Below, piece after piece: positions 43,889 through 57,600 of a stretch of DNA of 64,000 nucleotides. Below the pieces are notes generated by a model. It was not told the DNA's origin and ran no database searches. It worked only from the letters and a program-made list of their open reading frames with translations. The first letter of the stretch is position 1. Each line of letters opens with the position of its first letter. Both the position numbers and the translations under genes were made by a program. Source of the stretch: Nigrospora sphaerica. Lineage: Eukaryota > Ascomycota > Sordariomycetes > Amphisphaeriales > Apiosporaceae. The stretch is taken from contig JAGVVL010000018.1 of NCBI GenBank assembly GCA_018287875.1, positions 434,001 to 498,000 of the forward strand. The letters are read 5' to 3'.

Positions 43889-45321
43889 AGCTGAGCCACA
43901 TGCGTCTAGATCGATTGAGAGACGCGGCTAGAAAAAGCAAACGAGCCTGGTGAGAATGCCTTTTGGCTTATGGGCGCACTCATCTGTCCAATCAAATGTG
44001 CCTCTCTCCCACCGATACTTTGATGAGACGACGCACGATACCATCCACACCCAAATGGAAGAACGGAAAAGCAACACCTTAATTCGCTTACGTTAAGCAT
44101 GGGACACGGGGTATGCTTTAAACCCCGTCACGCGTATTGCTCATGTGCCATAGGTCAAGCCCCCAATAGCAATTTCCAGCGTGAAGCAGATCCAAGGGGC
44201 GAAACCTTGCGCGGCTGTTCTTGAACCCAGTTCTAACGCAGGTCCGACACAATCAACAACCTTGATGGAAAGGGGATCCACACGTCGGTAATACTTTGCT
44301 TGCTACTCTGCTGGACCGTTGGTCCCGATATCTGGCCCGCTAGTACTGCTGTCGGAAGTCTGCCAGCTGAACCATTCAGTACAGATCTGCTGCTTAAGCG
44401 GCTGAATGATGGGGGGGCAAGCGTCTGGGTCTGAGCGCTAGTGGCTCAACCGGCTGATGATACATCTCACCATTCACAGCTGATCACATCCCGATGTCCA
44501 CAATCAGAGACAAGGTGGAGATCTGAGGCAGCCGTCCACTCTTCCAATTTCCCGCTGGACGGAAGAACGGGATTGCTGTGAGTTACTTTTGCTCCATAAA
44601 AGTACGGCTGTCCGTGTCTGGTTCAATTTGAGCCTGCGACTGAAAGTAAATCGACCTGCGAGTTTGGAAAGGAGGGTCAGCTCGCCCGAGGGATCAGAGG
44701 GTGGCTTCGCCAGCTGACGTGTGTGGCTGACTGACGCCATTGGTCAGGTGCAATCAATTGTGGCTTATCTCAAGCCACCGAAAGGTCAAAAGGACAGACG
44801 AGCTGGCCTTACTGCACCTATGGCGACCTCTTGGTTCAGTGACTGTGGCTCCCCAGCCTAGTTTTTCTTCGATCCGTGAGATGAATGTTATAGTTACACG
44901 AGGCTGTGACTGGGATTGAGACAAAGTTGTACCTGGTTGACATATTTCCATAATGCATGGCAGATAGCAGAAGCAATGAAGTTATCCCTCGGACGAACAC
45001 GTTTCTTTAGACTGTACTAAGAACGCCATTTGCTCCTACTGATTTATCTGTCTTCTGGGATTTGTGAGACAAGGCATGATAGCTAAATAAGTAAAGTGGG
45101 CGGGAGGATATTTTCAGGCAGGCTGCCAGTGTTTTCTCCAGATACTGTGAGCGTAATAACTAGCGACCCAAATTAAAATCAATGTTCTGACACCGTTATA
45201 CTCGTTGCCTCCGTTCGCTATATCTACGAGTTCCAAGAAGTCAAAAGAGTCAGATAGAGCGTAGTCCAGGCAAACTCGCAAGCTCTGCTCTGCCGCCGGA
45301 AGCGCTCAAATCTTTACCGTG
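43889..45321. other. Intergenic, no supported gene
   Basis: Minus frames at 44504-44951 have no recognisable features. The last few hundred bases are probably the promoter of the large kinase gene. Confidence 0.4.
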
Positions 45322-48300
45322 ATGGCACATGTCAACGAAGAAAGCTTTGATGCAGCTTCGGGTTCGTACTTCCCTGAGAAGCACCAAGATGTTTGCCATT
45401 GCCCGGAGCTAACAGCCTTTCAAGGCACGGATCGGCCGTTTGAGGATCAAGATGGCAGTATCGGCGCTAAGATTCGAGGTCGCCTTGTTCATAAAAACGA
45501 TAAAGGCCGGGTATTCTTACCAATTGATGATCTTGTTGATATTGTGACCCAGGCAGCAGTGGAGAAAGAGTTGGCATCTTTCGACAACGGGCGACTAAGA
45601 AATGAAGCAGCATATCTGGCTGGCCAAATTGTGCCTCCACAGACCTTTGATCGATCAGAGACTGGAGCAGTGGATCGGAGGAAGATATTCGGTATCTTGT
45701 CCCTGATGGAAATGGTTGACAAGATCAAGGAATTCATCAGCAAAGACCTGCATGATGCTCAGCTACCTTTCGACAGAGATGCCACACAGGAAGGCATGGG
45801 CGACAAACGTCACGACGCTGCAGTTCAGCTGTTTCGTAAATGGCGTCACCATCTAGCCGATTCCTTCTTGGACATGTACCAGTGGCAATTTCTGAGCCCT
45901 GTGTTCAAGTGCCAAGTCGATGGATCTGCCACCAACTTGCATGAGAACATGAGGCTGCCTTGGGTACAAGAGGGTCCCGACCCACGAAACAAGATAGGTC
46001 ACGTACGTCAAGTTGAGATACATCCAGCACATTTCCATGGGGACCGAAGTATTGTAAGTGATTCCCATAGCTCTAACTGGGATGCTACAATGTGTCGAGC
46101 TGACTATTCCTTAGTTCGGCTTCAACAAACCTGTTATTTGCGCAATAAAAATTCACCAGCGGGGATCATACGACAAGGAGATCAGCAATCTGTTGCGTAT
46201 AAACAAGGAACCGCATCGACATCTGATCCAACTGTTGTTTTCGTTCAATATCAGACAGGACAACTACCTAGTGTTTCCTTGGGCCAGAGGTCATCTCCGC
46301 CATTTCTGGATAGAAAACGATTCGCCCTTAACGACCGTTGGGAAGGCCGAAGAGACCATGTGGTTCTTCGAACAGTGTCACGGCATCGTCGATGGTCTCA
46401 ACTTCATCCACAACAACGTCTTGACGGCAGCGGCGGCCGCCTACGGAACACATGGTGACCTGAAGCCCGAGAACATTTTGTGGTTTGACTACGATCCCAG
46501 AGAGCCTCACCAGGACCACCGAGGCATGTTCAAGATCTGCGACTTCGGTGGTTGCCAGTTTCACAGCCTTGATTCGAAATCGCACGTGGAAACTGGGACC
46601 CTGCACCACACGGACAACTACCGGGCACCGGAGTTCCCCTCCCTCGCACTCGTTGACCAGAATTTCGACGCATGGTCACTGGGGTGCGTGTTCTTGGAAT
46701 TTACGACATGGTTCCTCGGGAACTGGAACGCCGTTGAAAACTTTTCTAGAGAACGCATTGCCGACTCAAACCCAGATATCGAATACACCGAACACATTGA
46801 TTTCCTCAGGCGGAGACACGAAAGGCTCTCCCACAACTATGGCAATGGCGACATGTCTGCAGACTCCTTCTTCCATTTGCTCGGGAAGAGAGCACCGAGT
46901 CTGGCAAAGGAGAAGGTCTCGGTGAGGCAGGTTTGTGACAGCTCTCCATCACTGTAGCTGGTACGCCCACTTACTCGAACAGAGGTTTCACCGATCTTAT
47001 AGCGATGCCCGCTGCTCCGACTTCGTCTCCGACTTTTTGAATGTAATCGAAACGAACCTACTCCGCGTAAAGCCTAGCGACAGAGCTAGATTGCCAGTCG
47101 TCCTGGGGTCGCTCGAGGGGATGAAAGCCAAAGGAGACAAGGATTTGACGTACTGGACCAAGGCGACGAAAAGACCAACACGCCCACGAACCACACTCGA
47201 AGAGCTCAAGCCCAGTGATTTGAAAATAACAACCAAAAAGCTCAAGCCCAGTGGTTTCAAAACCACACTAAAAAAGCACAAACGCAGCGATCGGAAAACA
47301 GGAACTGTACCACCAGAAGCTATTCCCGTGCCCCAGAATACTGCGGTTCCTGGTAAGTGCGAACCTCAATCTTTTCTGCACCCCACTGAACTTTTAAACA
47401 GCATATAAAACACCTGCTGCATCCGAGTCGGTAAATTCCCATCTCGACATCCATGTCCTTGCGCATCTGCCGGCTAAACAACTGAACGCCCAGGAGTTTC
47501 CGACAGAGCCACAAAGCCGCACATCGATCGCAGGGAATCTATCCTCACCGAGTACAAATTCGGATGAGAAACGTTCTGCTGACAAAGCTAACTCGGATAA
47601 TGACTACTGTGCTGAAGGAAATATCGGGATGGACGGGATTGCGATAGACGCTACCCAGGCTAATGACCGCAACAGAAGTGAATTTCTCAACGTTGAGAAA
47701 TGCCCTCTTGGCTCCCTCCATCCTACATTCCACTCAGAGATGCATGCGTCGGTGCAGAGGTATATCTCCAATGGAGCGCCTCGAGCCTTAAGTAACGCAA
47801 TGCTCGCATTGGTTATGGACCTGGACTGGGTTGACCGCGAATTCATCCATGATCGACTGTCCGAGCTGTCACTTTTCGACTCATGGAAGCTGTCAATCGA
47901 GGCTCTCACGGGAGCGGAATGGTCTTGGTGGCCATTTCTTGATCCTGTCCGGTCCGAGCATCCAAACGGATCCATAATACAGTGGAAATGTGTGAGTTAC
48001 AAATCCCTCCCAGACATTCTGCCAAACACTGACATGCGAGTTTAGGGATGTGGTAACCTAAGGCGGGACTTTGTCCCTCTTGAACTTGTTAAGGACTTTG
48101 AAAGACTCCTTGCGAAATATCAGTCCAAGTCACGAACAATTGTTGGAAGTGGTTATCGACAGTCGCCGAAACCTACTCCCAATATGGGGCCCAACCCTAG
48201 CATGCCGGCGCATGTCCACCTCAATCAAAATAATACGACCTGTCCCAGCCTCCCAGAGCCTAATCCTGCTGTAATCGAGACGACAAGACCCGATGGTCAC

Positions 48301-48973
48301 CCCGCTGCTCCGCAAATACAAGAAGGCATTGTGTTTCTCGCAGTGCGAAAAAGTGAGCACGACTTCGAAGTTGCTCAGATCTCTGCGCTGTCAATGGACG
48401 AGGATGAGTTCTTCAGCAAGCTCAAAGAGGAATATATCGGCATCCGTGGACGCATCCGATACTGGCTGGGCTACATGATCTACAGCCATTGCAACTTCGT
48501 CTCGGTAAGGGCATCCTCTTCTATTACTCATATTCTTATGTACTTTCCTTAAGACAGCTTAATTGTGCTTACATTGTCCTATTTAGATATCCTACACGGA
48601 GAGTGGATGGCGTCCGGTGGGGGACCACCCAATGCTTCCAGACGAAACGAATAACGACTATGACTACACTCGTCCACTAAAAACGGGTTCCCCTATCACG
48701 ATACACGAGTTCTGGAAAGGTTTCTACAAGGGCTTCCGAAGCGGTAGGTGCCATCAATACCTGCCTTCGAGCCAGCCATATCGACAGCCCGTAGTTACGG
48801 CCTGTCGTATTACGCAATCTATCCCGAAGAGAAATCGCCGCATAGAACCTATCGACGTCATTCTCCAAAGACAGATCTGGGGCTTGCAAGCGATAGAAAG
48901 GGTTAGTGCTTGTCGTATTGTGGTTTACAACCTGCTCGCCCTTCTCGGGCCCTTCGTCGTGTGGTCCCTCTAG
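45322..48973 (+). CDS. Kinase fused to a C-terminal membrane-anchored fungal domain, 1,117 aa
   Basis: Six exons (45322-46053, 46115-46930, 46983-47352, 47402-47991, 48046-48504, 48587-48973) join in phase with no stop. Residues 1-240 resemble the N-terminal region of the kinase at 37560. The kinase domain (about 245-515) has the lysine in VICAIKIH, catalytic loop THGDLKPEN (HGD), an intact DFG (KICDFGGC), YRAPEF and DAWSLGCVFLEF. A basic, low-complexity linker with repeated LKPS motifs follows (about 580-640). The C-terminal third matches an uncharacterised Pezizomycotina domain: QWKCGCGNLRRDFVPLE, VFLAVRKSEHDFEV, EEYIGIRGRIRYWLGY with HCNFVS, NDYDYTRPLKTGSPI, and a final hydrophobic span (VVYNLLALLGPFVVWSL) that probably anchors it in a membrane. 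Start is the ATG at 45322. It could alternatively be two genes joined by my choice of intron 47353-47401, whose GTAAGT...AAACAG signals are good. Confidence 0.8.
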
Positions 48974-49461
48974 CAGTTTTATTGACACAACACTATGCAT
49001 CTTCCGAACACACCCGTCCCTCTTATGTTTGTCATCCCGCTTATGTATATTCTTTGGGCTTCTTTTCTTAGCAGAGTGAGATGGTCAGCCGCTTACAGCT
49101 AAAACCTCGAAAGAAGGGTCCCGGATATGCTGTGTCTTTGAACCATAAAAACGTCCAAGAGAAAGGAGGTATAAGGAACGGCGAAACGAAAACCCCCACC
49201 TAACAAAATGAAGGCTACACGGAGTATAGTTCCGTACCTGTGGAAGTTCCACGTATCCTCATACAGTTTCGAAGTGTAATTCTCGGCGGAATCAAATTTA
49301 ATGTCAAGTAGGCTCAATAAAACATGCAACGCTGCTGCCGCGGTAGCCTTACGCTCGGCTAGGGCGGGACTGCATGATCCTAAAGAATCAGGTGTGCCAA
49401 TTTCGTCTTGATTTCTTCTGTGTATCTATCTACATTCTTGAGAATTTAGAAAAGTTTTTTA
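48974..49461. other. 3' intergenic between the kinase gene and HR-PKS
   Basis: About 490 bp between convergent genes. No gene is seen. Confidence 0.5.
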
Positions 49462-52400
49462 TCACGGGCTCGTGAAATCGACGTGTGCACTACGATCTAC
49501 AACCTCAGCCACCAATAGGGCTAGGCTGGAGATTTGCATGAGGCTGAATATGGACAGCTCAGCAGCTGCTTGGCTGAAGAGCATGTTCCGCAGTTCCACG
49601 GCGACGAGAGAATCTACTCCCTCCTGTGAAGGCGACTGGGCAAGATCAATTTCCTCCACAGGTACCAAGAACATGTCGGCTAACGTCTCGGCCAAGGCTC
49701 TTCCGACAACCTCAACAGCCTCCTCGCGTGTCATGAAAGAGGACATCTTGACGGCCAGGGACTCGCTGGGTTTACTTTGCTGCTCGTCATCTTGGTGGGA
49801 TGAGGGCTGTCGGTACTTAAGTGCAAGGAGGCGCATGTCGCGGCCAAGCTCACCGTCCACGTCCCAGTGAGGGCCCGGGCCAGAGTTGATGCCCCCGACA
49901 ACGAATTGAGAATTATACGGTGATAAAATCGCAGACTCGAGCGCCGCGAGCACGTGGTCCACGCCGATGACTCGGCGGCCCGCGCGAACTAGTGTTTTGC
50001 GCAAGGTCTCGGCAGCCGAAGCCTCGGCCACATACCCGACTCCGTTCACCACGGAAAGATCGATGGAGACGGCGGGAAGGTCGCACTGTTGCACGCGCCA
50101 CTGGGTGAGGGCGTCTTCGTAAGCGCCGGCGCTTGAGTACGCACTTTGGCTGAGGTGGCCGAGCAACCCGTTGATGGAGGAAAAGAGGACGAAAAAGTCG
50201 AGATCGCCGACGAGATTGAACTGGCTGTGGAGGTTCCAAGCACCTGCAACCTTGCTCTCAGTTGTGTGCTTGAAATCTTCAAGCGTCATGTTGGCCACGA
50301 ACGAATCCTACGCAAGGTTAGTCATTCATCACTCGCTTGACAGGAAAGCGTCCGGTGGTGAATACGTACACGAAGGACGAAAGTGGCATGAATAACACCG
50401 CGAATCGGTGGCAAGCCATTTTCCGCACACATATGGATGGCCTGCGCCAGGTCATCGGCGTCGGCGATGTCGCAGCTGATGGGCATGACGCGGTAGCAGC
50501 CGGCGCGACGGAGCTCCGTAGCTAGCGCCAAGGTATGAGGGCTCTGAGCTGCTTTGCGCGACAGTAGGACGAGGTTCCGGGCGCCACGCGCAACCAGCCA
50601 GTGGGCAACCGACTGTCCGAGCCCGCCGCTGCCGCCGACGATCATGTAAGATGCGCTGGGCGACAACTCGGCGACTGTGGTCTGCGGCAGCACGGGCACG
50701 GTTTCGAGCCCGGTGCATGTCAGCACTATCCTCCCCGTGTACGCCTCGTCCTGTAGCATGGTGACCGCTTTGACGATTTCTCCAATGCTGATGCAGGTAG
50801 CGGGCTGGGGCACTTGTAGGGCCTTTGTCTCAAAAAGGTGGGAGATCTCAGCCAAGCACCTGTGCACATCTCTTGCCCGGTGCTCTACCACACTGCTCAA
50901 GTCGAATGAGGTAAATGAAACACCGCGCGTGATCGCTTGTAACCTCAGCTAGTTTTTTCCATCCACCATCTCCTCTTTGCCAACTTGGATGAACCATCCC
51001 AGGGGTACGACGAGGTTTTTGATATCAAGAAGCGGAGTGGGCTTTGAGGTCAGCACCACGTCGACGCTGCCATCTTGGATTGCCTCCTGAATAGCAGCTT
51101 CCAACTGCTTGTCTCCTCCACCGAAAACGAGTTTTGACGGAATCCCATAGTCGTGCTCAGTCGATTCACGATTCGTGTCACGGTCCACGACGGCAAAGAC
51201 CTCGGCGCCACTATGCCGGGCAAGCATGACGGCCGCTTGCCCGACGTCTTTAGGAACATCGTATATCAGGACCTTTTGGCCGAGTTTCAGTCGTGCCTTC
51301 TCCACAAGGCAGAAGTAGGCCGGGAGAAAGGCCGAGGGGAGCAGTGCCGCTTCATCGAAGGTAAGCCACCTGGGTATGGGCACCACCGACGTCCAGTCGA
51401 CGATGGCACGGCTAGCAAGGGGTGAATGGCGCGTCAAGCACATGACGCTGTCACCAGCCGCTAAGCCTTGCGATGCTGCCTCGGTTCCAACTCTGGTAAC
51501 AATGCCCGCGCACGATAGGGCTGTCGTCTTGTTGTCGGCACCACGCAGAAAGCTGGCATCGTATGCCCTCGGCTCCACCTCAACCAGGCCCTCTGGAAGC
51601 GCATCATAAACTTCGGCGGCATAGGCATCGTCACCAAAAGCTTGTTCCTTCGGATACCAGCACAAAGGCCGATCTGGCTGGAACCATGCCTCCAAGGATG
51701 AGCCTCGCTGATGGCCGAATTCCTGTGGGTGGAAGCCCATCATTGCATTTTTCTCCGTATCGTGGTACAGTCTGGGAACCAGTATAATGCCACCACGCTC
51801 GGCGTACTCGAGTTCCTGTGGCCCCTTTTCCACCCAAGCGCCACTGCTGGAGGACTTGGCAAAGTCGCTTCGTCGGATGACTTGTGTGATGGCATGGATG
51901 CCGCTATCAGACCAAAGAGGCGCCTCGGGGTCCAGGTCAAGCGTCAGGAACGTACGGCCGATGTGCTCTGTCCGTAGCGTGCGGACGAAGCCGGTGGCAA
52001 GACTCATCTCGGGGCGCTTGCAGTCCACAGCGCCTCCACGCGTTATCCATAGGAGCCGTTGGCAGCCTGTGCTCATCGCACGAAGGCCCTCCAGGTACGC
52101 AGCGTCAAGCTCGTACAGGATGGGATCGTCCATCTCGCCCAAAAAATACAGGTCTTGCCGGCGTACCATTCCAACGTTGTCACGTCAGATTCAAGATCCT
52201 GCACAGCGGGTAGTCCATGCTCGCCTCTTTCGGCATGCCCACTCAGGGATCGCCGTAGACTTTCCAGCCAGGGCGAAGGTGGAAGAGCGCCGGCTCTTTG
52301 GCTCACGACAATTACCGTATCCTCCGGAGCCGCATATGCTGGAATGGCCGTCTCTGTCTGTGTCACTGTCGCCATCACAACATGCGGAGCGCAGTTGTCA

Positions 52401-55400
52401 TTTGGGTCTCCGCCATCAAATTGCTCGAGTCCTAAGCCTGTGAAGCCAGCATTTCGGAGCGATGCGTCCCAGCGCACGTAGAACGAGTGGTTTCTGACCC
52501 TGGTTTCTTCCCCAAACCGCCACCCGGGGAGGAGTCCGTTGACGAAGTCATAGTCCACCTGGCCGCTGATATCTTCGATGGATAGGAGCGTTCCGTTGTG
52601 CTTCAGGAGCACCCGAATGTTATTTAGTAAGGCGGATTCATGGGCGTTTATCAAGACATGCGAAGCGATGACAAGGTCATAGGTCCCCTCTTGGAACCCC
52701 TGCGCTGCAGGGCTCCTTTCAATGTCGAGAAGTTTAAACGAAAGCAGCTCACTCCAGTCAGAAAACATCTCCTGGCAGATCCCAAAGGTTCCGTCAGAGA
52801 CGTCCGTAAAGTGATAGGCCGTGGCGTAGGGTCCGCCCGACGCCGTCGTGCTTAGTGTCTGCAGGGCGTATCGTGTCAAACCGCCATAGCCGGCTCCGAT
52901 CTCTAGGATGCGAAGGCGCGGGTTTTTGTGCATCAGATGACGCACCAGTGCCGATACCTGGGATCCCACGCCCTTGAGCCAGGGCGTGCCGTGCTGGTAG
53001 AGGGACAACAACCCATTTTGCATCATGATCTCGTGCAGTGTCGTTTCGCCGCGGAGCATGGGCGCCAGATGAGGGCCGAGATGACAAACCATTGCCGCGT
53101 CCCCTCGGGCGCCTGATATCTCATGGATGCGGCTAGTAGCTCGTACCTCGTCATCGGCCAGCCATTCGGCGCTGCCATGGCACAGTCTTCCCGAGGCAGC
53201 TTTGTCGACGAGATCTCTCATCCAGAGGTGGTATCTGGCGGCCTGGGGTGCCAACTGCCGCAATTCATTTAAATCCAAGGCTGGGAGTGCTTTTTGCGCG
53301 AAGTACACGCAAACGCGCCAGATGCCGTGCGTAAGAGAGACATCAGAAGCGCCAATGTCAGCACCGCTCTCCATATCCTTCTTGATCGCCTGAATGGTGG
53401 CCGGTGATGGAAAAGAAATATCAAGAGACCATCGCAGCGTGTTGCACCACTGCCCTTGCCATGCATCAACCTTATGTAGCGACAGAGCGCTTCCAATGGA
53501 CAAATAAGAGAATGATTCCATCTCCAAGACAGGCTCGCCATTCCCCTGATCAAACACTGTCAGGTCGGTCTTCATATCCTGATCATCACAGTAAGTAATT
53601 AAAGAGGAAGCCGTGACGGTGTATCCGGCCTTGTTGCTGAACTTGGCGGATGCCCAGAAGCTCTTCACTGCTCTCGGCACCTTGGCAGCCGTTTCACGAC
53701 CAGCCACTTCCGGCAATGCCGAGTATGGCGCCGTGATGATCGAATCCAAAGAAACGGGATGCAGCAAGTGATCACGAGGGAGGTCATTCGGAACCGACGT
53801 TTCGGGCACCGCCATGGTGACCACGCTGCGTCTCTCAGTGCCTGACTGAATGATGCTCGACACATTCTGGAACAGAGGGCCGTGAGCTATGCCTAAATTC
53901 CTCAGGTTCGAAAACAGATCCGCCGGGAGGAACTTTCTCGTGTACCCTTCGATGGACCGCGGGTTGTTTCTTTGCCGGGTTTTCTGAAGAGAGGAGCCGT
54001 CGTACTCGGTCATGATCAAACCTTTGGCATGTTGAGTCCAATGATTTTCTTGTGTGACGGTCCAGACCTCGAACTGTCTCCATCCCCGAGAACGTGCTGC
54101 CATATCGTTCACAGGGCGCATGGTGGTCTGGATCTCGATGCCCTCCGCGTTTCCGGGTATCAACATAGCTTGCATGAACTCAACGTCTTGCAAACAGTAA
54201 CCTGTGGCCTCCTCGCTCCTGGCATGATCCTCAAACGCGTTGACCTGCCGAATGGCCTCAATGGCCAAGCAAATATACCCCGCCGCTGGATATACGACAT
54301 TGGACTGGATCACGTGGTCACGAGTCCAGGGGGCATCAGAGACGCGGAGGATGTGACGCCATGTGGGCGTCTCGGGATTACACCCTTCAGTGAGTGATCC
54401 AAGGAGGTCGTGGGGTGGTAAGGTTCGCTGGCGTAGAGCTCGGTTTTCTCGAGGCTCGACCCAATGCTTGACTTTGTGGTTCCATGGATATGAGGGCAAG
54501 TCAGTCAAGACTCTGACATTACTACCTCGACCGAATGGGAAGTTCACGGCCCCGAGATCCAACTCGCAGCCATGTCGCAGCAGGTTGGCAGCAAGCGTCT
54601 GCATGGTCTCTCGCGCGTCCGTCTTACGGACAAGTGAGCCGTAGTATGGTATGCGCAGCCCCTCGAACTCCGGCAGACCTAAGATTTCCTGGATAGGGCC
54701 CCCCAAAGCTGTGTGGGGGCCTATCTCGATTATAACGTCCAAATTAGACGCAGAACCTGCTAGCTCGCCTAATACCATGTCGGTGAAGGCGGTCAAGAAC
54801 TGTACAGGCTGTAGCAAGCTCTGTACCCAGTGCTCCGGGCTCGAGATATCTTCTGAGTTTGCCATGCGGCCGCCCGTGACCGGGGAAGAGAACGCCACCG
54901 ATTGCGTAGAAACACCGTTGGTGTTTGCAGCCTCTCCACTGGCCTCGATTTGCTCTGCGTAAGCGTGCGCCACGGGCGTCATGTGGTGCGAGTGCCATGC
55001 CGTGTTGACCTTGAGACGACGAGCGAATATGTTTTCCAGTGCCGCCAGACCTTCCAGCTCAACCATGGCAGCCAAGTCGCCCGCAACCGTAGTGCTAGAT
55101 GGGCTGTTGATGCACGCAACGGTGGCCTTGCCAGACGTCAATCTTTTCAGATAGGCCTCAGTTTCAGACTTCCCGAGACCAACCGCAATCATGCCGCCCT
55201 CAGTTGGTCCTCGGAGAGCGGGATCGGCAGCCAGAGCTGCGCGGTGATACGCAATCGACATAGCTGCGCGGTAGCTGAGAGCACCAGCGGCGTAGGCTGC
55301 GGCAACCTCGCCGCTTGAATGGCTTGTCACCGCCGTGGGTTTTATGCCCCAGGATTGGAGCAGCCGCACAAGCGAGATTTGGACGGCGACGCAGATAGGA

Positions 55401-57600
55401 GTACTGAGAGCGACTTCGCTGATTTTAGAAACGTCCGAATCCCGGGAGAGTTCTTCCAACAGTGACCATTCCGCGCCGAACTGCTCAAGGTGTTCCTCGG
55501 CCTCACTTAGGGATTCCTGGTATACCGGGTATGCGTCGACAAGCTCCCTACCCATGGCAAACCACTGCGCGCCCTGTCCGGTAAATACCATGCCAATCCG
55601 CGGGTGGATGTCAAGGCACGGCTGGGTTTGAATTTGGGAGACCGCAGTGTCTCGATGGCCGAGTCAAGGCTCCAGGTCAATGGATTGGCCGCGACCCATG
55701 GGAAACGAGTGCGCCTCTCTCCCAGAGTATACGCGATGCCGTCAAGCAATTCCGCTGGGTTCTGATTTGTCTCCATCTGCCGTTCTAGGAAACCGATGAG
55801 GTTCGACACGATTGCCTGACAAGCTTGCTCGTCCTTTCCGCTAAGGATAAGAATCTTCGAACTGTGTCGGGAAGTACCGCTCGAGGAGGAGATCTTGAGC
55901 ACCCCGTTGATGTGTTCATTTGTCGTGTTGATGCCTAAATCTGCCGGTGCCCAGCGAGCGGCACTCTCCATGATTATGTGAGCATTGGTACCCCCATATC
56001 CGAAGTTGTTGATAGATGCCCGGCGGATTGTCGTGCTTGGCCACGGTTGAGTCGTCTGGACTAACTTAAGATTCCATTCCTCGAGAGACAGTTTTGGGTT
56101 TGACTTTTCAAAGTTGATCGTGGGTGGGATCACTCCTTTCTGTAAAGCCATTGCTGTCTTTATGACGCTCGCCAAGCCGCTTGCCGCTTCAGTATGGCCG
56201 ATATTGGTCTTTACAGAGCCGATGAGCAGGGGATCTGGCTTCGCCCCAAAAACCGACGCAATGGCTTGCGCCTCAATGGTATCGCCTGCTTGGGTGCCTG
56301 TACCGTGTGCCTCGAAGTACTGGGTGTGCCGAGGGTCCAGCTTGGCTTTCTGATAGCAGCCACGAATCATGGCCAGCTGGGCCTGCAGGCTGGGTGTTGT
56401 GATAGTTTCAGTCCTGCCGTCTTGGTTGAGGAAAGATTCCCTAATCACTCCCTGGACCGGGTCTCCGGCCGCCAGTGCGTCCTTAAGGAGCTTCAGAACT
56501 AGCGTCGCGACGCCCTCACCGCGTCCGTACCCGCTCGCTCGCGAGTCGAAAGCGTACGACTTCCCATCGCCTGACAGGAACCTGAGGGATTATTTTAGCA
56601 CTCTGAACCGGGTAGCTTTCGGTGAACTTATTCTCACCCTGCTGATCCCAAGGCTTTGAACATGTCCGGGTTGAGGGTCAAGTTAGCTCCGCCAACGATG
56701 GACATGCTAGCTTCCCCGGTCCTCAAGTTCTGTATGGCTTGGTGCATGGCGACCATTCCCGAGGAACAAGCTGTCTCGATCGTCATACTAGCACCGCGGA
56801 GATCGAAGAAGTGAGATATGCGATTTGACATCATAGGCAGACCGGTACCGGTGGCCATCAAGCGAGGGAGATTGTCCGGGTTCCGAAGTAGCCCATCGCG
56901 GTAATCGTGTACGAAGACACCAGTAAACACGGACGTATTCGAGCCTGCAACCAAGGCCAGCGGGATTCCAGCTGCAGTTGTTAGTCAGGGTAGCTGTATT
57001 GCCACCGGGGCAATGATGGGCAAAACCGGGGAGTGATAAGGGAGATGGACAGGGGAATAAACGAGATGGAAAGAAGAGCTGCGTGAGAAAAAGACAAGGA
57101 TGGAAGGGCTCAGCGAGCTCACCGTTTTCCAATGCTTCATAAACCGACTCCAACTGCAGTCGGTATTGGGGATCGAGAGACTGGCATTCATTAACTTGGA
57201 CCTTGGGTCACTCCTGCGACGACTACACAACATACCGATGAAGTCTCGCTCGAGTAGCCAAAAAAAAGCTGCGTCAAAAAGTCCAACGTCCTCTTGAAGA
57301 AAATGCGCTCCTTTCACGTGGGTCTACAAAACGTTCGCAATATCGGGTCAGTACCTACTAGGCAAATATGGCCCTCTCGGATTCTCACACTGTTGAGTCT
57401 CTCGCTGTTCGGATGATAAACACCATTGTGTTGGAATCTCGAGGGCGGAAATGGTGTCCAGCCACTGCGCCCCTCCGCCAGCATGCGCCAGAATTGTCCG
57501 TGTTTGTCGCGTCCCCAGAGAATTTCGAGCTCATGCCAATAATGGCAATTGGCTCGTTGTGGTTTTCAGCATAGTGCATGGGATTGAAAGTGCTTCCCAT
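49462..57600 (-). pseudogene. Highly reducing polyketide synthase (KS-AT-DH-MT-ER-KR-ACP), broken as written
   Basis: Exons on minus: 57600-57389, 57323-57236, 57180-57123, 56971-56638, 56581-50370, 50307-49462. With four one-base breaks allowed for, all phases agree, giving about 2,583 codons. Domains: KS about 17-440 (EPIAIIGMSS, TIETACSSG, YFEAHGTGTQAGD, TNIGHTEAASG); AT from 561 (VFTGQGAQW, SHSSGEVAAAYAAG); DH from 954 (HDLLGS, RDHVIQSNVVYPAAGY, LHPVSLDS); C-methyltransferase near 1455 (LEIGAGYGGLT); ER about 1890-2190; KR near 2210 (IVGGSGGLG); ACP near 2530 (EGVDSLVAVEL). There is no release domain, so a partner must take the chain. Breaks: near 57493, in the T8 run near 57260, near 55603, and in the T6 run at 52141-52146. 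An in-frame TAG lies at 50949-50951. The ER cofactor loop (DVPKDVGQA) and the KR Asn position look atypical. It would make a methylated, reduced starter unit for the divergent NR-PKS. Confidence 0.93.

Noticed and set aside
43410..43931. 173-codon open frame on plus
   Set aside because: It overlaps the minus frame 43388-43888, whose repeat and C-terminal part look more protein-like. Only one can be likely, and both remain weak.
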